Positions 4,774 through 8,005 of a stretch of 8,005 nucleotides of DNA are shown here, in pieces (within the stretch, counting starts at the first letter, position 1; each line of letters opens with the position of its first letter). The stretch lies in assembly GCA_013388525.1 (NCBI GenBank), contig JACAFA010000146.1, forward strand, positions 1 through 8,005, given 5' to 3'. The notes beneath the pieces are model-generated. The model had not been told where the DNA came from and did no database searches. It worked only from the letters and a program-made list of their open reading frames with translations. The DNA comes from Ignavibacteriaceae bacterium (GTDB lineage Bacteria; Bacteroidota; Ignavibacteria; Ignavibacteriales; Ignavibacteriaceae). A program made the position numbers and the translations under genes.

Positions 4774-7605
4774 TTATTTAACCGGGTTTCCATCTTTATC
4801 AAGCAGAATCGGATCGCCAAAACCAAGACTCTTCAGCTTTTCAAACTGAGTAGCTTTATCACCTGCAATCAGGTAAATCATTTTATCAGTCTGAAGATAT
4901 TTCTGTGCAAGCATTTTATGTTCATCGAGTGTCATTGCTGAAATTTGCTTCATTTCATTTTTTACATAATCATAAGGAAGATTGTATTTAACAATCTGAT
5001 TAAGCATCCCGCGCAATGCACCAATCGTTTCAAACCTTAGCGGGTAAGCTTTCAGCAAAGCATCTTTTGTAAACTGCAGATCGCTCTCCGAAATTCCATT
5101 CCTGTATTTATTCATTTCATCTCTGAAAATTTCCACCGACTCAAGCGTAGCATTTGACTGAACACCGGCGGATGCCACAAAATATCCCGGCATTTCTGAA
5201 CCCATAAAAGTTGTACGGGCACCATAAGTATAACCCTTTTCTTCTCTCAGAATCATGTTTACAATGCCATTAAAGCTTCCGCCAAGCTTGTAGTTCATAA
5301 CTGTAGCTTTGAAATATTCAGGATCAGTATAAGCCGGGCCCGATGAACCGATTCTGATTTCTGATTGCTTCGCTCCGGGAAAATCGATGAAGTAACAGAC
5401 CGGCGAAGTTATTTTACTGAAAGAGGCAGGAAGCTGAACGATCACGTCATTTTTCATCCATTTGTTTTCAAACGATTTGAAAATATTTATTGCATCTGAC
5501 TGTTTAATATTTCCGGCAATTGTAATGTTCGAATTCTGTGGAGCAAAACTTTTCGAATAGTAGTTCTTCAAATCATCCATTGTAATTGCACTAACCGATT
5601 CTTCGCTCCCGGTAATACTTTTTGAGAGTATGTTATCATTACCAAAAATAAGTTTGCTGAAAACGAGCGAGGCAGTCATACTTGCAGAAGTTTTATTTCT
5701 TCTTATTCCTTCAGCAATTTCGTTTTTAAGTCTTTCAAATTCTTTTTCATCCCAACGCGGTTCAAACATTATTTCCTCAACAAGCTTAAATGTTTCTTCG
5801 AAGCGGGACGACAAACAATTGGCTCTGATTACAATCGCATCGTCAGATGTAAATACATTTATCGAGGCACCTAAATCTTCGATTGCCTGTTCAAGCTCGA
5901 GAGGGGTTTTATTCCTGGTTCCCTGCATCAACATTCTTCCAACAAGATTGGCTGAACCAACTTTACTAATATCATCAAGCAATAATCCTCCTTTTATCGA
6001 AACCTGGAAGTCAACAAGAGGAAGTTCAGTATGTTCGATTCCGAGCACTTTAATTCCATTTGATAATTGATTGCTCCAGATTTTTTGGTCTTTGAGTTCA
6101 GGATCAGCCCCGTTAACAGGCATCCTGGAGCGATCGAATGAAGAACTAATCTTTTCAACCTTCACCAGATTTTCAGGTTTGTTCCTTATCAAATTTTTTT
6201 CTTCCTCGCTGTAATTTTTAATATTATCACCGGGAACTTCGAACAGAGCTGCAGGCATTGCAGCAAGATCGGATTTGCCTTTTGGAACAACACTCAATAA
6301 AACATTCTTCCGATCTTTGATATACTGATTGTAAACGCGCCAAACATCTTCCATTGAAACATTGAGAGTATTGTTTAAATCCTGAGTAAGAAAATCGGGA
6401 GAACCAGCAAATATATTATATGATGCGAGCTGTTGAGATTTTCCGAGCACGCTTGAAATCCCATTGTAAAACTGAGTTTCTATCCCTGCTTTTGTTCTTG
6501 CAAGATCTTTTTCGGTAAATCCGTCTTTCTCAAATTTTTCGAATGCTTCAAAGATGGCGTTTTCAACATCATTAAGTTTAATGTCCGGAAAAGTTCTTAC
6601 ACGAATCCGAAACTCGCCAGAAATTTCACTGCTGTTATTAAACACACTTACTGAAGGTGCAAGTTTCTTTTCTTCTACAATGATTTTATAAAGAGGAGAC
6701 TTTTTACCGCGCCCTATTAAATCTGCCAGAACTTCAAGCGCATAACTGTCTTTTGAATATTGTTCAACTGTCGGGAATAACATTATTAGTTCGGGTGACT
6801 GAGCAAAGTTATCCACATAATACGCTCTTTTAAAGTTATCGAGCTCAACGCGCATCGGCTTTAGAGGTTCAACGGCTGCCGATGATTTAATTTCACCGAA
6901 ATATTTTTCAATCCATTTTTTTGTTTGCTCAACATCAAAATCTCCGGCAACAACCAAAGTAGCATTATTTGGGCCGTAAAATTTTGTATAAAAATTATGA
7001 ACATCTTTCAAAGTGGCATTCTGTAAATCTTCAAGCGAACCAATTGTAGTCCAGTTATAAGGATGCCCTTCGGGATAAAGAAGCTTTCCGATTATATAAC
7101 TTGTTTGACCATAAGGTTGATTATCATAATTCTGTCTCTTTTCATTTTGAACAACATTCTGCTGATTCAGGAAAGCATCATAAGTAACTGTAGGAAGCAT
7201 AAATCCCATACGGTCGGCTTCAAGCCACAGAGCAAGTTCAAGTGCATTATTCGGAACAACCTCAAAATAAATTGTACCGTCCTGCCAAGTACCACCGTTT
7301 AAAGTACCACCGTTGCCCTGAATCAGTTTAAAGAACTGATCCTGCTGAACATGTTGTGATTCCTGGAACATAATATGCTCAAACAAATGGGCAAAGCCGG
7401 TTTTACCGGGAACCTCACGGTTTGAGCCGACGTGATACTGAATTGCAACCGCTGTAATCGGATCAGATCTGTCAACGTGCAAAATTACTTCAAGCCCGTT
7501 TGCAAGAGTGTATTTCTCATAATCGAGCTTGAAATCCGTTTGTGCTTTTATTATAAATGTTGAAATGATCTGTACGATAAAAAACAGGAAGAGAGATTTT
7601 TTCAT
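4774..7605 (-). CDS. Secreted two-repeat M16-family zinc metallopeptidase
   Basis: This 943-residue protein belongs to the insulinase/pitrilysin (M16) family, fused M16B style, and would degrade peptides outside the cytoplasm. A signal peptide (K2, K3, hydrophobic 4-19, likely cleavage after A21 in IKAQ) directs export; there is no lipobox. The first M16 domain carries HLFEH (73-77), with H73, E76 and H77, and a third ligand candidate E155 in VVQNEKRQ. Its partner M16_C domain includes FYGPNNATLVVAGDFD (209-224). The second half starts near residue 515; the position aligned to HxxEH reads N553-L-V-G-R557, so it is catalytically dead. The substrate-binding region keeps the ILREEKGYTYGA segment with R787 and Y794. 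This active-then-inactive order is common for bacterial fused M16 proteins (PqqL-like). AGGAG (7615-7619) lies 9 nt before the ATG. No T9SS sorting tail is seen. A strong terminator follows, so the gene is probably monocistronic. Confidence 0.95.
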   Translation of the reverse strand: MKKSLFLFFIVQIISTFIIKAQTDFKLDYEKYTLANGLEVILHVDRSDPITAVAIQYHVGSNREVPGKTGFAHLFEHIMFQESQHVQQDQFFKLIQGNGGTLNGGTWQDGTIYFEVVPNNALELALWLEADRMGFMLPTVTYDAFLNQQNVVQNEKRQNYDNQPYGQTSYIIGKLLYPEGHPYNWTTIGSLEDLQNATLKDVHNFYTKFYGPNNATLVVAGDFDVEQTKKWIEKYFGEIKSSAAVEPLKPMRVELDNFKRAYYVDNFAQSPELIMLFPTVEQYSKDSYALEVLADLIGRGKKSPLYKIIVEEKKLAPSVSVFNNSSEISGEFRIRVRTFPDIKLNDVENAIFEAFEKFEKDGFTEKDLARTKAGIETQFYNGISSVLGKSQQLASYNIFAGSPDFLTQDLNNTLNVSMEDVWRVYNQYIKDRKNVLLSVVPKGKSDLAAMPAALFEVPGDNIKNYSEEEKNLIRNKPENLVKVEKISSSFDRSRMPVNGADPELKDQKIWSNQLSNGIKVLGIEHTELPLVDFQVSIKGGLLLDDISKVGSANLVGRMLMQGTRNKTPLELEQAIEDLGASINVFTSDDAIVIRANCLSSRFEETFKLVEEIMFEPRWDEKEFERLKNEIAEGIRRNKTSASMTASLVFSKLIFGNDNILSKSITGSEESVSAITMDDLKNYYSKSFAPQNSNITIAGNIKQSDAINIFKSFENKWMKNDVIVQLPASFSKITSPVCYFIDFPGAKQSEIRIGSSGPAYTDPEYFKATVMNYKLGGSFNGIVNMILREEKGYTYGARTTFMGSEMPGYFVASAGVQSNATLESVEIFRDEMNKYRNGISESDLQFTKDALLKAYPLRFETIGALRGMLNQIVKYNLPYDYVKNEMKQISAMTLDEHKMLAQKYLQTDKMIYLIAGDKATQFEKLKSLGFGDPILLDKDGNPVK

Positions 7606-7639
7606 CTGAATTTTCTCCTAAGACTTTTAGAAAAGATTT

Positions 7640-7653
7640 ATTATAAGATTATA
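7640..7653 (-). promoter_or_regulatory. Candidate -10 region for the M16 gene
   Basis: Two exact TATAAT hexamers on the minus strand, at 7640-7645 and 7648-7653, lie about 35 and 43 nt before the start codon. No convincing -35 hexamer sits 16-18 nt upstream of either, so which one is used, if any, is unclear. Confidence 0.4.
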
Positions 7654-7678
7654 TTCATTAATAACTAAAGAAATGAAT
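7653..7678. repeat. Inverted repeat flanking the M16 promoter candidate
   Basis: ATTCATT (7653-7659) and AATGAAT (7672-7678) are perfect inverted 7-bp arms 12 nt apart. They touch the upstream TATAAT copy, so a protein binding both would be placed over the -35/-10 spacer. AT-rich composition lowers the weight of this match. Confidence 0.3.
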
Positions 7679-7827
7679 TAATGACACCGATTTGTTTTCA
7701 CGCAGATTGTTCACCTGGTTAAAAAGTATTTTACGAAATTCAACTGTCAGGATTAACATAAAAATCTGTTTCAAAGATAATGGTTTTTGGTTGTAATAAT
7801 CTATTGAATAGTTTATAGCATATGACA

Positions 7828-7859
7828 ATAAAAAAACCCCCGCCAGCTTAGCAGGGGTT
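7828..7859 (-). terminator. Leftward intrinsic terminator
   Basis: AACCCC (7835-7840) pairs with GGGGTT (7854-7859); after one C/A mismatch GC pairs with GC around a 7-nt loop. On the minus strand the stem runs into seven T followed by ATT. The plus-strand side has no T-tract, so the polarity is clear. It would end a transcript arriving from the right, either a gene ending near 7924 or a short RNA starting inside 7860-7960. Confidence 0.8.
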
Positions 7860-7898
7860 CAGTAATAAACAGGACATCAAAAAAATTACTTATAGTTA

Positions 7899-7912
7899 GT
7901 ATCATATGATAC
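7899..7912. promoter_or_regulatory. Perfect 14-bp palindrome GTATCATATGATAC, possible operator
   Basis: The sequence is its own reverse complement, with TTA to the left and a one-base-offset CTAA to the right that nearly extend the symmetry. It is 49 nt upstream of the ATG at 7961 and behind its ribosome binding site, a natural operator position if that plus-strand gene is real. No specific regulator family was recognised. Confidence 0.45.
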
Positions 7913-7923
7913 CTAAGAGAAGA

Positions 7924-8004
7924 TTAAGTATTTTTAACTAATAATCTCTTGGAGGTATTTATGATATCTGTTAATTCATTTTCTGACAGACTCAAATCTA
8001 AGTC
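7924..8004 (-). CDS. Alternative: 3' end of a minus-strand gene (26 codons plus stop)
   Basis: From the right edge the minus strand is open for 26 codons to TAA at 7924-7926, ending SENELTDIINTSKRLLVKNT. The stop is about 65 nt before the leftward terminator at 7828-7859, which is a normal 3' arrangement. Such a short open stretch is not unlikely by chance, and it conflicts with the strong ribosome binding site and ATG on the other strand. It is listed as the rival reading, not as an additional gene. Confidence 0.3.
   Translation of the reverse strand, partial: DLDLSLSENELTDIINTSKRLLVKNT
7951..7955 (+). promoter_or_regulatory. Strong Shine-Dalgarno site GGAGG
   Basis: GGAGG is followed by TATTT and ATG, a spacing of 5 nt. 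This is the main evidence for the plus-strand gene start at 7961. An imperfect stem (AAGAG and ATTA at 7915-7926 with TAAT and CTCTT at 7942-7950, AAG bulged) lies directly next to it and might affect access. Confidence 0.55.
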
Positions 8005-8005
8005 T
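7961..8005 (+). CDS. Possible start of a plus-strand gene of unknown function (15 codons visible)
   Basis: ATG at 7961 opens a frame reading MISVNSFSDRLKSKS to the window edge. Support comes from the well-placed GGAGG and the upstream AT-rich region with a 14-bp palindrome. Fifteen residues do not allow a family assignment; they are polar and show no signal peptide. The competing reading is a minus-strand gene covering the same bases and ending at 7924, which the leftward terminator favours. I give the plus-strand reading a modest edge because of the ribosome binding site. Confidence 0.5.
   Translation, partial: MISVNSFSDRLKSKS

Larger units (their letters stand above)
7606..7960. other. 355-bp region upstream of the M16 gene, up to the ATG at 7961
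   Basis: It contains, from left to right, the M16 ribosome binding site and -10 candidates, an inverted repeat, a leftward intrinsic terminator (7828-7859), a perfect 14-bp palindrome (7899-7912) and a GGAGG site before an ATG. Under one reading it is a divergent promoter region; under the other it is the 3' flank of a minus-strand gene plus the M16 promoter. Confidence 0.55.

Noticed and set aside
5630..6070. 146-codon plus-strand open frame inside the M16 gene
   Set aside because: It mirrors the conserved M16 second-repeat coding sequence on the opposite strand and is serine/isoleucine-rich as antisense frames often are.

Overview
The window is AT-rich bacterial DNA carrying five well-supported minus-strand genes and one ambiguous gene end at the right edge. 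Three features suggest an anaerobic or facultative member of the Bacteroidota/Chlorobiota/Ignavibacteriota group: low-GC coding, a two-repeat periplasmic M16 peptidase with a short signal peptide ending in KAQ, and a bacterial-type HdrCBA cluster. This is inference from protein style only; no rRNA or marker gene is present to fix the taxonomy.

Left third (1-2493): an operon transcribed leftwards, hdrC > hdrB > hdrA. Both junctions are 4-bp ATGA overlaps, and each gene has a good Shine-Dalgarno sequence. hdrA runs off the left edge. The set is the soluble heterodisulfide-reductase-like core. HdrC has two complete 4Fe-4S motifs. HdrB has two complete CCG (cysteine-rich) motifs of the kind that hold non-cubane clusters. 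HdrA has its N-terminal domain, a GxGxxG FAD motif and an inserted two-cluster ferredoxin domain. In methanogens this enzyme reduces CoM-S-S-CoB by flavin-based electron bifurcation. In bacteria the substrate is generally a different or unknown disulfide, and the electron-input partner (Flox, MvhD/hydrogenase or formate dehydrogenase type) would probably lie beyond the left edge.

Middle (2494-4773): a 368-bp gap with two inverted repeats, then a SLC13/DASS-family sodium-coupled anion (dicarboxylate or sulfate) symporter with both SNT motifs, then a 352-bp gap with a hairpin-like inverted repeat and the terminator of the next gene.

Right part (4774-8005): a 943-residue secreted M16 zinc peptidase whose N-terminal half is catalytic and whose C-terminal half has lost the HxxEH motif. 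It is preceded by a 355-bp region holding candidate -10 elements, an intrinsic terminator that points leftwards, a perfect 14-bp palindrome and a strong Shine-Dalgarno sequence followed by ATG at 7961 on the plus strand. The leftward terminator and the rightward start are hard to reconcile, so two readings of the right edge are given.

The three minus-strand units (hdrCBA, the transporter and the peptidase) look separately transcribed, and nothing in the window ties them into one pathway. No RNA gene, CRISPR array, insertion sequence or clearly novel defence-type system was seen.
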